A DNA stretch of 64,000 nt from Halolamina salifodinae (GCF_017874235.1 NZ_JAGGLC010000006.1:124001-188000), one strand, 5' to 3'; positions 8,900-17,170 are shown, numbered from the stretch's first letter. Numbers and translations are program-made. Notes: generated from the sequence alone by a model not told the origin.

Positions 8900-9124
8900 T
8901 CAGAACGGGCCGTACGCCCGCACCAGGATCGCCAGCCCGACCAGCGCGGTGATCGCGCCGAAGATCTGGGTGGCGTCGATCTCCCACTCGTCGGCGACGT
9001 CGGTCTCGTTGCCCTCCTTCATCGCTGCCTTCCGGGCGGCTTGGTACGGTGCGAACACGTGAATCGATCCCGAGGCGAGCAGAAACAGCCCCGCGACTAA
9101 CGGCTGCCACCATTCGTAGGCCAT
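8900..9124 (-). CDS. Small two-span membrane protein
   Basis: A 74-residue protein starting MAYEWWQPLVAGLF, with two hydrophobic helices (about residues 8-25 and 52-68) separated by a charged loop (RKAAMKEGNETDVADEW). The ATG at 9124 is preferred to a start at 9205, which adds a non-conserved-looking leader. No family recognised. Downstream on the same strand lie the two tiny ORFs at 8852-8533. Confidence 0.6.
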   Translation of the reverse strand: MAYEWWQPLVAGLFLLASGSIHVFAPYQAARKAAMKEGNETDVADEWEIDATQIFGAITALVGLAILVRAYGPF

Positions 9125-9225
9125 GGCTGCTGGTTCTGGCCCGTCGGGCAAATCGGTTGTGGCGGCGAGGAGAGCCGGCGATGTCGTCGTCGCGGGGGTC
9201 GACACTGACGGCTGGCGGAAGATAA

Positions 9226-9461
9226 CCTGGACCGGGAGTCGAACACGGCGAGAAATGCTCGTTCGCTTCGCTTACTGTGCGTTCCTCGCCTGCTCGACGC
9301 CCGGTGACAGCTTTCGCTCCTCACTGTCGTTCGGAGACGAAAGCCTGGACCGGGAGTCGAACCAGAGCAGGAGGTGCTCGCCCACGTCCGTTCGCTGCGC
9401 GCCACCTGCAGGCTTCGACTCCGGGTACGGCTTCCGCTCGTCGCGTTCGCTCCTCGCAGGA
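9226..9461 (-). repeat. Two extra copies of the tRNA-Thr 3' end, ~119 bp apart
   Basis: The plus-strand sequence CCTGGACCGGGAGTCGAAC, the complement of the tRNA-Thr T-arm and acceptor 3' strand, occurs at 9226 and 9344 as well as inside the tRNA gene (9464). Spacing is 118 and 120 bp. Neither extra copy has a 5' acceptor, D-arm or anticodon arm, so these are not tRNA genes. The spacers contain GAGGAGCGAA-type segments. No coding gene is seen in this stretch. Confidence 0.85.
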
Positions 9462-9535
9462 AGCCTGGACCGGGAGTCGAACCCGGGAAGTCTCGATTAC
9501 AAGTCGAGTGCATGAACCACCCATGCTCTCCAGGC
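9462..9535 (-). tRNA. tRNA-Thr (anticodon TGT)
   Basis: A 74-nt cloverleaf on the minus strand: acceptor GCCTGGA/TCCAGGC with discriminator T; D-arm GCAT/ATGC; anticodon stem CTCGA/TCGAG around loop CTTGTAA (anticodon TGT, reads ACA); T-arm CCGGG-TTCGACT-CCCGG. No intron. The 3' CCA is not encoded. Its own 3' end is repeated twice downstream. Confidence 0.96.
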
Positions 9536-9549
9536 GCGGCCGGTGCTAG

Positions 9550-10032
9550 TCAGTCCTCCCTTGAGTGCATATCGCTTTCGGGTCCTTTCTCCATCTCCAC
9601 GCGGTGGGGTTTGTAGCCGTGTCGCGCGTAGAACCGCCGGGCGGCCTCGTTGGGCGCCAACACGTCCAAGACGATCCGGTCGGCACCCCCCTCGCGCAGG
9701 CGGTCCTCGGCGGCAGCCAGCAGGTCGCTCCCGGTGCCGTCCCCGCGGTGGCTCGGCCGCACGTAGATGTTCTCGATCACGCCGCGGTCGGCGTCCTGCC
9801 GGTAGCTCACCGTCTCCGGCGCGAACTCGACGAAGCCGGCGATCTCGCCGTCGTCAGTTCGGGCGACCAACACTCCCTCGGTGACGATGGAACGCGCCAG
9901 CCCCTCCCGGACCGACGCACGGTTGGGTTCGGCCAGTAAGTGCGAGCCGTGTGCGCGCTGGTCGCGCGCGAGGTCCACCCAGAGCGACGCCAGCCGATCC
10001 GCGTCGGCCATCGTCGCCGACTCGATCTCCAT
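9550..10032 (-). CDS. GNAT family N-acetyltransferase
   Basis: A 160-residue acetyl-CoA-dependent acetyltransferase. The CoA-binding loop is in VRPSHRGDGTGSDLLAAAE (about residues 92-110), followed by DVLAPNEAARRFYARHGY, the typical motif-B region. Substrate unknown. It ends 14 bp before the start of tRNA-Thr on the same strand, so the two could be co-transcribed. Confidence 0.85.
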   Translation of the reverse strand: MEIESATMADADRLASLWVDLARDQRAHGSHLLAEPNRASVREGLARSIVTEGVLVARTDDGEIAGFVEFAPETVSYRQDADRGVIENIYVRPSHRGDGTGSDLLAAAEDRLREGGADRIVLDVLAPNEAARRFYARHGYKPHRVEMEKGPESDMHSRED

Positions 10033-10075
10033 GTCCGGGATCGTTGGACCGCCCGCGGGTAAGAGCTACCGGATG

Positions 10076-10312
10076 CGGCGCGCGACCGCCCGCCGGCTCC
10101 GGCCGGCGGACGTGGAGCCTGTTGCCGCATCCGTGTGCTACCACCCCCGGCGCGCGACCGCCCGCCGGCTCCGGCCGGCGGACGTGGAGCCTGTTGCCGC
10201 ATCCGTGTGCTACTACCCCCGGCGCGCGACCGCCCGCCGGCTCCGGCCGGCGGATGTGGAGCCTGTTGCCGCATCCGTGTGCTACCACCCCGGCGCGCGA
10301 CCGCCCGCCGGC
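10076..10312. repeat. 72-bp tandem repeat, three full copies plus a partial
   Basis: Units start at 10076, 10148, 10220 and 10291 (periods 72, 72, 71; the last truncated). Each contains CGGCGCGCGACC, a GC-rich palindrome (CGCCGGC-tcc-GGCCGGCG), then GTGGAGCCTGTTGCCGCATC and CGTGTGCTAC. It matches the repeat at 1259-1455 in length and flanks but has a different palindrome. It lies between the divergent GNAT and FadB-like genes; an open frame through it is incidental. Confidence 0.92.
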
Positions 10313-10408
10313 TCTGCCCGGCGTCGACGACCACGCCGAACAACCCCGAGCCCGTTGCCGGTCCGGGAGAGGGAAACGTTCAACCGCTGCCCGACCGACG
10401 AGGGCCGC

Positions 10409-12382
10409 ATGGATCCCGAGGATATCGAACGGATCGCGGTGCTCGGCGCCGGCAACATGGGTCACGGCATCGCGGAGATGGCCGCACTGGCCGGCTACGA
10501 GGTGACGATGCGGGACATCAACGAGGAGTTCGTCCAGAACGGCTACGAGCAGATCGAGTGGAGCCTCGACAAGCTAGCCGAGAAAGACCAGATCAGCCGC
10601 GCCGACGCCGAGGGCGCGCTCGACCGCGTCACGCCCGTCGTGGACCTCGACGCCGCCGTCGGCGACGCCGACGTGGTGATCGAGGCGGTGCCCGAGAAGA
10701 TGGACATCAAAAGGCAGGTGTACCGCGACGTGATCGAACACGCACCGCCGGAGGCCATCTTCGCGACCAACACCTCCAGCCTCTCGGTCACCGAACTCTC
10801 GGAGGTCAGCGACCGCCCCGAGCAGTTCTGCGGGATGCACTTTTTCAACCCACCTGTGCGGATGCAGTTGGTCGAGGTCATCTCCGGCGCCCACACCGCC
10901 GAGGCGACCCTCGAGACCATCGAGGCACTCGCCGAATCGATGGGGAAGACGCCCGTCCGAGTCCGGAAGGACTCGCCGGGGTTCATCGTCAACCGCATCC
11001 TCGTGCCGCTGATGAACGAGGCCGCGTGGGCCGTCGAGGCCGACGACGCCACCATCGAGGAGGTCGACTCTACCACCAAGTACGACCTCGGGCTCCCGAT
11101 GGGCTCGTTCGAACTCGCCGATCAGGTCGGTATCGACGTGGGCTACCACGTGCTGGAGTACATGTACCAAGAACTCGGCGACGCCTACCGACCCTCCCCG
11201 CTGCTCGCCGAGAACGTCGAGAAGGAGGAACTCGGGAAGAAGACCGGCCGCGGCTTCTATGACTACGAGAACGGCGGCGTCCAGATCCCGACCGACGCCG
11301 GCCGCGAGGACCTGCAGGAGCGCCTGCTCGCGCTGATGGCCAACGAAGTCGCCGGCCTCGTCGCCGAGGACGTCGCCGACCCCGAGGCCATCGACGAGGC
11401 AGTCAAGCTCGGTGCCGGCTTCCCCGACGGTCCGGCGAAGATGGCCGACGACTACGGCCTCGAAGCGCTGGTCGAGCGCCTCGACGAACTCCACGAGACG
11501 ACGGGTGAGGCCCGGTACGAAGTCGAGGACTCCCTGCGCGAACTCGCCGAGTCCGGCGCCGGCTTCCACGGCACCGGCGACGACGGCTCCGACGCGACCC
11601 AGCACGAGACGCTGAACGTCTCGGTCGACGGCCGCGTGGGCCACATCGAGATCGCCCGGCCCCACCGGATGAACACGATCAGCGAGGAGCTACTGGGTGA
11701 ACTCGACACCGCCATCGACGAACTCGACGACGACGACGACGTACGCTCGGTCCTTCTCACGGGCGAGGGCGACCGCGCGTTCTCCGCGGGCGCGGACGTG
11801 CAGTCGATGGCCGCCGGCGGGGGCGACCCGCTGCACGCGGTCGAACTCTCGAAGATGGGCCAGGAGACGTTCGGCAAACTCGAGTCCCTCGACGCGCCGG
11901 TCGTCGCCGCCATCGACGGCTACTGCCTCGGCGGCGGGATGGAGCTAGCTACTTGCGCGGATCTCCGGGTCGCCAGCCGCCGGAGCGAACTCGGCCAGCC
12001 CGAGCACAACCTCGGCCTGCTGCCGGGCTGGGGCGGCACCCAGCGCCTGCGCCACATCGTCGGCGAGGGCCGGGCGAAGGAGATCATCTTCACCGCCGAG
12101 CGCTACGACGCCGAGGAGCTGGCGGCGTACGGCTTCATCAACGAGGTCACCGAGGACAGCGAACTGCTCGACCGCGGCTGGGAGCTGGCTCGCGACCTCG
12201 CGGCCGGCCCGCCCATCGCCCAGCGGTTCACCAAGCGCGCGATGCTCGCCGGCCGCGACGACACCGACGCCGGCCTCGAGATCGAGAGTCAGGCGTTCGG
12301 CCACCTGATGAACACCGAGGACCTGATGACCGGCGTGACGGCGTTCATGGGCGACGAGGAGCCGGAGTTCGAGGGGAAGTAG
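10409..12382 (+). CDS. Fused 3-hydroxyacyl-CoA dehydrogenase / enoyl-CoA hydratase
   Basis: A 657-residue bifunctional beta-oxidation enzyme. Residues 1-~290 are an NAD-dependent 3-hydroxyacyl-CoA dehydrogenase (GAGNMGHGIAEMAA Rossmann motif, HFFNPP, SPGFIVNRI); residues ~400-657 are an enoyl-CoA hydratase (SAGADVQSM, GGGMELATCADLR, PEHNLGLLPGWGGTQRL). The order (dehydrogenase first) is the reverse of bacterial FadB and is the usual archaeal fusion. The ATG at 10409 begins MDPEDIERIAVLGAG; the frame is open far upstream through the 72-bp repeats but that part is not protein-like. Confidence 0.95.
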   Translation: MDPEDIERIAVLGAGNMGHGIAEMAALAGYEVTMRDINEEFVQNGYEQIEWSLDKLAEKDQISRADAEGALDRVTPVVDLDAAVGDADVVIEAVPEKMDIKRQVYRDVIEHAPPEAIFATNTSSLSVTELSEVSDRPEQFCGMHFFNPPVRMQLVEVISGAHTAEATLETIEALAESMGKTPVRVRKDSPGFIVNRILVPLMNEAAWAVEADDATIEEVDSTTKYDLGLPMGSFELADQVGIDVGYHVLEYMYQELGDAYRPSPLLAENVEKEELGKKTGRGFYDYENGGVQIPTDAGREDLQERLLALMANEVAGLVAEDVADPEAIDEAVKLGAGFPDGPAKMADDYGLEALVERLDELHETTGEARYEVEDSLRELAESGAGFHGTGDDGSDATQHETLNVSVDGRVGHIEIARPHRMNTISEELLGELDTAIDELDDDDDVRSVLLTGEGDRAFSAGADVQSMAAGGGDPLHAVELSKMGQETFGKLESLDAPVVAAIDGYCLGGGMELATCADLRVASRRSELGQPEHNLGLLPGWGGTQRLRHIVGEGRAKEIIFTAERYDAEELAAYGFINEVTEDSELLDRGWELARDLAAGPPIAQRFTKRAMLAGRDDTDAGLEIESQAFGHLMNTEDLMTGVTAFMGDEEPEFEGK

Positions 12383-12430
12383 GCGGTCGTAGCGGCCGGA
12401 TCTTTTCACGGATTACGCGGCAGGGCCGCC

Positions 12431-13108
12431 GTGGGGCGTCGATATCGGAACGGCTGGTGGCTCGAACAGAAGTACTGGGTGGAGGGGCTGACACAGGCCG
12501 AGATCGCCGAGGAGTGTGGGGTGTCTGCGAGATGTATCCGGAAGTGGATGCAGAAACGCGGCGTCGAGACCCGGGAACTGGTCGGAGAGAACCATCCACA
12601 GCACGGCTGTGAGCGGGACGAGGAGACGAAAGAGAAGATATCGGAGACAATGGAGGGTAGAGAGTTCCCCCAGGAGACCATCGAGCGGTTCCGGGAAGCA
12701 CGACGAGGGTCGGAGCTTCCCGAAGAAACCCGTGAGCGGATTTCGGAGTCGCTCACTGGGCTGACCCGTCCCGAGTCAACTCGTGAGAAGATGTCCGAGG
12801 CCAGAACTGGGGAACGGAACCCGCGATGGAAAGGAAGTATCTCCGAGAGTTACGGTCCGGGGTGGGACCGAGCGCGTCGGCGAGTACGGGAGCGAGACGA
12901 GCTCTGTCAGAACCGTGGTGACGATGGATCAAACCGCCGACTCGACGTACACCATATCGTACCGTTCAGGCTGTTTGATCAGGCTAACGACGTACCGAAG
13001 TCGGCCGCTCACGACCCCGGGAACCTCGTTCTCCTGTGTCGTCCGTGTCATCGGAAGGCAGAACGGGACGAAATCGAATTCCACTCTTCGTTGGAACCGC
13101 CCGAGTGA
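12431..13108 (+). CDS. HNH homing-type endonuclease with NUMOD3 repeats
   Basis: A 225-residue protein with a GTG start. Residues ~1-45 form a helix-turn-helix (TQAEIAEECGVSARCIRKWM); ~60-135 hold three NUMOD3-like DNA-binding repeats (ETKEKISETMEG, ETRERISESLTG, STREKMSEARTG); ~140-215 form an HNH nuclease with DVHHIVPF and CRPCH. The first zinc pair is C159-x-x-R162 instead of CxxC, one base from TGT, so zinc binding may be impaired. Free-standing homing endonucleases of phages and archaea have this architecture. It ends 48 bp upstream of the intron-bearing tRNA-Glu. Confidence 0.88.
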   Translation: MGRRYRNGWWLEQKYWVEGLTQAEIAEECGVSARCIRKWMQKRGVETRELVGENHPQHGCERDEETKEKISETMEGREFPQETIERFREARRGSELPEETRERISESLTGLTRPESTREKMSEARTGERNPRWKGSISESYGPGWDRARRRVRERDELCQNRGDDGSNRRLDVHHIVPFRLFDQANDVPKSAAHDPGNLVLLCRPCHRKAERDEIEFHSSLEPPE

Positions 13109-13124
13109 ACGACGAAAAGACAGG

Positions 13125-13130
13125 TTTATA
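13125..13130 (+). promoter_or_regulatory. Box A (TATA) of tRNA-Glu
   Basis: TTTATA lies 27-32 bp upstream of the first tRNA base, the expected archaeal TATA spacing. It is the only such motif between the HNH stop and the tRNA. Confidence 0.75.
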
Positions 13131-13156
13131 CCTCCCCCTCGACCATATTTAGATAC

Positions 13157-13264
13157 GCTCGGTTGGTGTAGTCCGGCCAATCATTTCGGCCTTTCGGCTA
13201 AAATTCGGGCATTGCCCGTTTAGGAAGAAAGCCGATGACCGGGGTTCAAATCCCCGACCGAGCA
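13157..13264 (+). tRNA. tRNA-Glu (anticodon TTC) with 33-nt BHB intron
   Basis: Acceptor GCTCGGT/ACCGAGC with discriminator A, anticodon stem TCGGC/GCCGA, T-arm CGGGG-TTCAAAT-CCCCG. The intron is 13197-13229, between positions 37 and 38. A canonical bulge-helix-bulge can be drawn: central helix CTTT/GAAG (one G-U), 3-nt bulges CGG and AAA, and an intron stem CTAAA/TTTAG topped by CGGGC/GCCCG. Splicing gives the loop CTTTCGA, as in intronless haloarchaeal tRNA-Glu. The common haloarchaeal introns are in tRNA-Trp, Met and Gln, so an intron in Glu is unusual as far as I know. Confidence 0.95.
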
Positions 13265-13566
13265 TTTCTACGGCGAGCAACGGTCGCGAGCCGTTGCCGT
13301 GCGTCATCTGGGGTTTTGAACCCAGCAAGTCGCAGCAGCCGAGCGAAGCGAGGCTGACCGTCTTGCCTTGGTTCAAATCCCCGACCGAGCATTTCTACGG
13401 CGAGCAACGGTCGCGAGCCGTTGCCGTGCGTCATCTGGGGTTTTGAACCCAGCAAGTCGCAGCAGCCGAGCGAAGCGAGGCTGACCGTCTTGCCTTGGTT
13501 CAAATCCCCGACCGAGCATTTCTACGGCGAGCAACGGTCGCGAGCCGTGCGTCATCTGAGGTTTTG
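13243..13566 (+). repeat. 127-bp tandem repeat starting with the tRNA-Glu 3' end
   Basis: The block GGTTCAAATCCCCGACCGAG plus CA (T-arm and acceptor 3' strand) occurs at 13243 (in the tRNA), 13370 and 13497, exactly 127 bp apart. The intervening sequence, including a TTTCTACGGCGAGCAACGG segment and GAACCCAGCAAGTCGCAGCA, is almost identical between copies 1 and 2. Copy 3 has a 5-bp deletion near 13545 and diverges after about 13566. The sequence from 13567 to 13835 has no gene; it contains GGGACC/GGTCCC and CCGGC/GCCGG palindromes only. Confidence 0.95.
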
Positions 13567-13835
13567 AATCTGGGTGTGAGCGAGACGGGACCGAAGGTCC
13601 CGCTGACAGCCGGCACAGCCGGCCAGCAAGGCCACGAGGGCGAGGTGTGCTGTGCGCGTGGCTGAACCAACTCACGCCAGCGGCTTGGGCGTGGGGGCCG
13701 GGTCGGTTGGGGATGATTCCGGCGAATATCCGCCTGCAGAACGAGTGTCGTGATCGCTCGAGAACGGCCGAGGGAGTACATCGTCGGGAGGCTGCCTCTG
13801 ACAGCACCGTCGCTCCCTCGGCGGTCAGTCTGCGA

Positions 13836-14801
13836 CTACTTCTCGATGACGGTGCCGGCGGCGCCGACGGCGATGTCCGTGCTGCCGCGCCGGATCGACT
13901 TCAGGTTCTCCCCGGTCGGCGTCGATTCCTGCGACCAGGTGCCGTCGGCGAAGCTGAACAGGGCGCCGCCACCGCCGACCACGTAGCCCGACCCGTCCGC
14001 GAGTTCGATATCGCGGAACGAGGCGTCGCCGAGATCGGTCGGCGTCCACGCCGCGCCGTCCCAGTCGTGGACCATCCCGCCGTCGCCGGCCACGTGAACC
14101 TCGTCGCGCCCGTCGGAATCGACGGCATAGAAGTTCACGTTGGCGTCGGCGATGCCGATCCGCTCGTAGACCTCGCCGTCAGTCGTCTCGAAGACGGTTT
14201 GGTTGCCGTCGACGGCGTGCCCGTTGGTCGGGCCGTGGAAGTCGATCGCCTGGATCGCCGCGCCCGATCCCGGGGTCACCTGCGACCAGGTCTCGGTCGC
14301 GCCGTTCGCGGCACTGCTGTAGATCTTGCCCGAGTCGCCGGCGATGTAGACGTTGGCGTCGCCCGGCTCCCCGACGACGCTCACGTCGTTGAAGTTGTTC
14401 GTCACGTCGTTCGGCGCGGAATGGTCGATGAGCGAGCCCGTGAGCACGTTGTACTCGCCAATCGCGCCCGAGGCGCCGACGACCCAGAGCCGAGTCCCGT
14501 CGTCGGTGCTCGCGGCGCCGTAGAGGTCGTTGCTGTTACCCGTCGGACCGTCGTCGAGCACGCGCTGCCAGCCGAGATCCGTCCGGTGGAGTACCTCACC
14601 GCCGCCACCCACTGCGAACGGACCCACAGCGGTCTCCACGACGGCGTGGAGCGTCCGGGCGGTCGGCGTCTCGGCTGTCGTCCATTCCTCGGCGGCCGTC
14701 GCGGCGCCGGCGCTCCCGAGGAGGCCGCCGGCTGCGAGGAGGCCGCCGGTCGCTTTGAGCACGCTACGTCTCGTTCCGTCGAGTGTGGGGGAGTCGGACA
14801 T
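13836..14801 (-). CDS. Tat-exported beta-propeller protein
   Basis: A 321-residue protein with a twin-arginine signal (TRRSVLKATGGLLAAGG...ATAA). The mature part is Gly/Asp-rich with repeated blades containing VGGGG or VGASG followed by a Trp motif, resembling YCF48/BNR-type propellers (LWVVGASGAIGEYN, VYIAGDSGKIYSS, EVHVAGDGGMVHDW, GYVVGGGGALFSF). No catalytic residues or membrane anchor at the C-terminus are visible. Probably a free extracellular protein; ligand unknown. It stands alone downstream of the tRNA-Glu repeats. Confidence 0.78.
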   Translation of the reverse strand: MSDSPTLDGTRRSVLKATGGLLAAGGLLGSAGAATAAEEWTTAETPTARTLHAVVETAVGPFAVGGGGEVLHRTDLGWQRVLDDGPTGNSNDLYGAASTDDGTRLWVVGASGAIGEYNVLTGSLIDHSAPNDVTNNFNDVSVVGEPGDANVYIAGDSGKIYSSAANGATETWSQVTPGSGAAIQAIDFHGPTNGHAVDGNQTVFETTDGEVYERIGIADANVNFYAVDSDGRDEVHVAGDGGMVHDWDGAAWTPTDLGDASFRDIELADGSGYVVGGGGALFSFADGTWSQESTPTGENLKSIRRGSTDIAVGAAGTVIEK

Positions 14802-14974
14802 TGTGGGATCTCCGTCGACAACCGGGCTAAGGCATACGGCCTCTTTACTTCGGCTCTCGAAAACCCAGCCATCTCTCGCAGGCCGAGTCAGCCCCTGAGT
14901 GGCTGTTCAGGGGTTGAGCAGCTCGTCGGGTCGTGACGACAGTCCTTAACGGGGGAAACGACAAATACGGGCAA

Positions 14975-15922
14975 ATGGGTCGCGTGGCGTCTCTCGGCGT
15001 CCGGCAGCAGATACACGCCATGGCCGTCGTGAGTCGCCTGTCGGCCACCATCGGCTACAACGTCGCCTCGGTGCTGTTGGGGGTCGGCATCGGCGTTCGC
15101 GTCGGCGGCCTCCCGATCGGGGTGACTGCGTGGGTGGCCGCGGGCTACGCGGTGGCGACGATGCTCGCCAAACTGCAGGCCTCCGTCGCCGACGCCATCC
15201 ACGACCGCGCGGCCGACGCCACGAACCCTGGGAAGAACGTTATCGCCGCCGCCGTCGTGACGCTGGGCGTGCGCCGCGCGTGGGCCCTACTCGCCGGCTA
15301 TCTCGTCGCCGCGCTGGCGCTCTACGCTGCCGTCGCCGTCGTCGCCGGCACGTGGGTGCTGCTCGCGGGCGTTGCCGTCATCGTGTTCGGTTTTACCTAC
15401 TCCTATCCGCCGCGGTTCAAGGAGCGCGGGGTCTGGAACCACGTCGTTACGACCGGCGCCGACGCCGGCCTGCTCGTCCTCCCGATCGCCGCGCTGGTCG
15501 GCGGCCGCCTCACCCCGTCCATCGTCCTCGCCGTCGGCGTCGTCGCCTGCTACAGTTTCGGCTATCACGTTATCCATCAGGCGGCCGATGTCTACTTCGA
15601 CCGACAGGCGGGCATCAGCACGTTCGCGACGGCTATCGGCGTCGACACCACCGTCGCGGTCGCGGCCGTCGCGACCGGCGCGGCCACCGGCTTCGCGTTC
15701 GCGCTCGGCTACGTGCTCGCGGCCGTCGTCCTCGGGTGTTTGACGGCGTTCTACGTCGATCTGTTCTACTCGATTCAGCGCGTGGACCCGGAGACGGCCT
15801 CGCGGGAACTCACCGACCGCTTCAGCATCGCGTGGGTCGCGACGCTCGCCAACGGGGCGCTCGCGGCGGCGGTCTGGCGCCGCGTGCTGGGCTACCCGGT
15901 CGTCGACGCGCTACTCGCGTGA
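14975..15922 (+). CDS. UbiA-family prenyltransferase
   Basis: A 315-residue membrane protein with about eight or nine hydrophobic segments. Two Asp-rich motifs in the family positions are visible, ADAIHDRAADA and HQAADVYFDRQAG, which bind Mg2+ and the prenyl diphosphate. UbiA enzymes attach isoprenoid chains to aromatic or glycerol-phosphate acceptors; in haloarchaea they serve menaquinone, archaeal lipid or carotenoid synthesis, and the acceptor here cannot be told. ATG at 14975 is preferred to a GTG at 14933. Confidence 0.82.
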   Translation: MGRVASLGVRQQIHAMAVVSRLSATIGYNVASVLLGVGIGVRVGGLPIGVTAWVAAGYAVATMLAKLQASVADAIHDRAADATNPGKNVIAAAVVTLGVRRAWALLAGYLVAALALYAAVAVVAGTWVLLAGVAVIVFGFTYSYPPRFKERGVWNHVVTTGADAGLLVLPIAALVGGRLTPSIVLAVGVVACYSFGYHVIHQAADVYFDRQAGISTFATAIGVDTTVAVAAVATGAATGFAFALGYVLAAVVLGCLTAFYVDLFYSIQRVDPETASRELTDRFSIAWVATLANGALAAAVWRRVLGYPVVDALLA

Positions 15923-15965
15923 CGTAGCGGAAACCGATTTACCGCCGGGTTCCCCAGCGTTGGCC

Positions 15966-16769
15966 ATGGAGAGAGACGGCATCGACGGTGAGCGCGTCCG
16001 GGACGTGTTGCGAAAGCGTGCCGACGTGCTGGCCATCCTCTCGGCCGACGGACTCGACAAGCCAGTGCTGGGCGACGCGGTCGGCGTCTCCCGTTCGACG
16101 GTCGACCGTGCGGTCGCCGAACTCGTCGAAACGGGCCTTGTCCGGTTGGTCGACGGCGAGTACGAGGCCACCCATGCCGGGGAGCTGGGGCTCGAAACGT
16201 ATCGTGAGTACCGGGACGTGACTGACACGCTGGGGACAGCAGCGCCGCTGTTCGAGGCGCTCCCCGACGACGCGCCCGTCGGCACTGACCTGCTGGAAGG
16301 CGGCACTGTCACCTACGCCGACCCCTCGTTCCCCGAGGCGGCGCTGACGGAGGTGCTGGAGCGAATTCCCGAGGCCGAGACGCTCCGTGGGTTCGCGCCG
16401 GTAGTGAAGACCAACTACGTCTCGCTGCTGGAAGATGCCGTAGTCGAGGAGGGGCTGTCGGTCGAAATCGTCGTCAAGGAGCGGACGCTCGACTCGCTCC
16501 AGTCGGTCGCGGCCGCCCGCGACGAGGTCTCGGCCTTTTTCGCGGCCGACGCCGTCGACGTGTTCACTACCGACGAGGAGCTACCCTACGCCCTCTGGCT
16601 GCTCGACGGGCCGGATCTGGAACACGCCGGCATCACCGTCCACGAGAACGGCGCCGTCGTCGGCGTGCTGAGCAACGAACGCCCCGAGGCGGTCGCGAAC
16701 TACCGCGACCAGTACGAGGCGATCCGCGAGCGCGCGACCCGGTTCGACGCCGACGCGCTTCAGGAGTAG
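15966..16769 (+). CDS. Winged-helix regulator with FilR1-like domain
   Basis: A 267-residue transcription factor. Residues ~15-75 form a winged helix (LGDAVGVSRSTVDRAVAELVETGLV); the rest (~100-260) matches the FilR1/DUF1724-type effector domain of methanogen and haloarchaeal regulators, with the blocks VVKTNYVSLLEDAV and DEELPYALWLLDG. It has a cytoplasmic role; target and ligand are unknown. It begins 43 bp after the UbiA gene, so co-transcription is possible. Confidence 0.85.
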   Translation: MERDGIDGERVRDVLRKRADVLAILSADGLDKPVLGDAVGVSRSTVDRAVAELVETGLVRLVDGEYEATHAGELGLETYREYRDVTDTLGTAAPLFEALPDDAPVGTDLLEGGTVTYADPSFPEAALTEVLERIPEAETLRGFAPVVKTNYVSLLEDAVVEEGLSVEIVVKERTLDSLQSVAAARDEVSAFFAADAVDVFTTDEELPYALWLLDGPDLEHAGITVHENGAVVGVLSNERPEAVANYRDQYEAIRERATRFDADALQE

Positions 16770-16852
16770 CCCGGCGCGGCCGGCGGTGTTCAGATAATCG
16801 GGTCAAAAAGGAAACTGCATCTGTGAATCAGCCGGCATTCCTGGTGGCCTGC

Positions 16853-16967
16853 GGAAATCGAAGATTTCCGGGCGACGGAAACGGCTCGCCGTTTCCGTAG
16901 ATTGAAAGGGCGAGGCGTTCGTCGGGCGGCGGCGCCGCCCGGCGGCTAGAGGGAGCTCTGCTCCCTC
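16853..16967. repeat. Cluster of intergenic palindromes
   Basis: Contains CGGAAATC-gaa-GATTTCCG (from 16853), CGGAAACG-gct-CGCCGTTTCCG-type symmetry near 16876, GGGCGGC/GCCGCCC near 16923, and AGGGAGC-tct-GCTCCCT near 16950. All are perfect or nearly so, most with 3-nt loops, as in the other hairpin clusters. No coding gene is seen between 16770 and 17170. Confidence 0.8.
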
Positions 16968-16969
16968 CG

Positions 16970-17063
16970 TGCTCGGCGAACCCCGGCGAAGTAAGCACGT
17001 GAGCGACTGGAAGGAGCGAACGCGCACAGCGAGCCGCGGAAGCCGAGACAACCGAGGGCTTTC
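16970..17063 (+). repeat. AAGCACG...GGGCTTTC repeat, copy 1
   Basis: Shares with 50784-50886 the order: GCTCGGCGAACCCCGGC, GTAAGCAC, GAGCGAC, GGAGCGAA, CGCGCAGCGAG-like, then AGGGCTTTC. A shorter relative in reverse orientation is at 20797-20846. Non-coding, dispersed haloarchaeal-type repeat of unknown role. Confidence 0.7.
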
Positions 17064-17170
17064 AGCTGTTCCCACCACTTCTGCTGGTAGAAACTCCTTA
17101 TCTGAACACTACCGCGCGGCCGGCGCTCGGGAGCGAGAGGCCTATCCACGCGGGCCACGCAGGGCCGGCC

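Noticed and set aside
9226-9363. Additional tRNA-Thr genes
   Set aside because: Only T-arm/acceptor 3' sequence is present; no D-arm, anticodon or 5' acceptor strand.
10076-10312. CRISPR array
   Set aside because: Repeats are 72 bp and contiguous, with no unique spacers and no cas genes in the window. The same applies to 13243-13566.
9881-10408. 176-codon N-terminal extension of the FadB-like protein
   Set aside because: Runs through the 72-bp repeat and is Arg/Pro/Ala-rich; the conserved protein begins at 10409.
13370-13391. Second tRNA-Glu gene
   Set aside because: Only the 3' half is repeated; it lacks the 5' half and intron.
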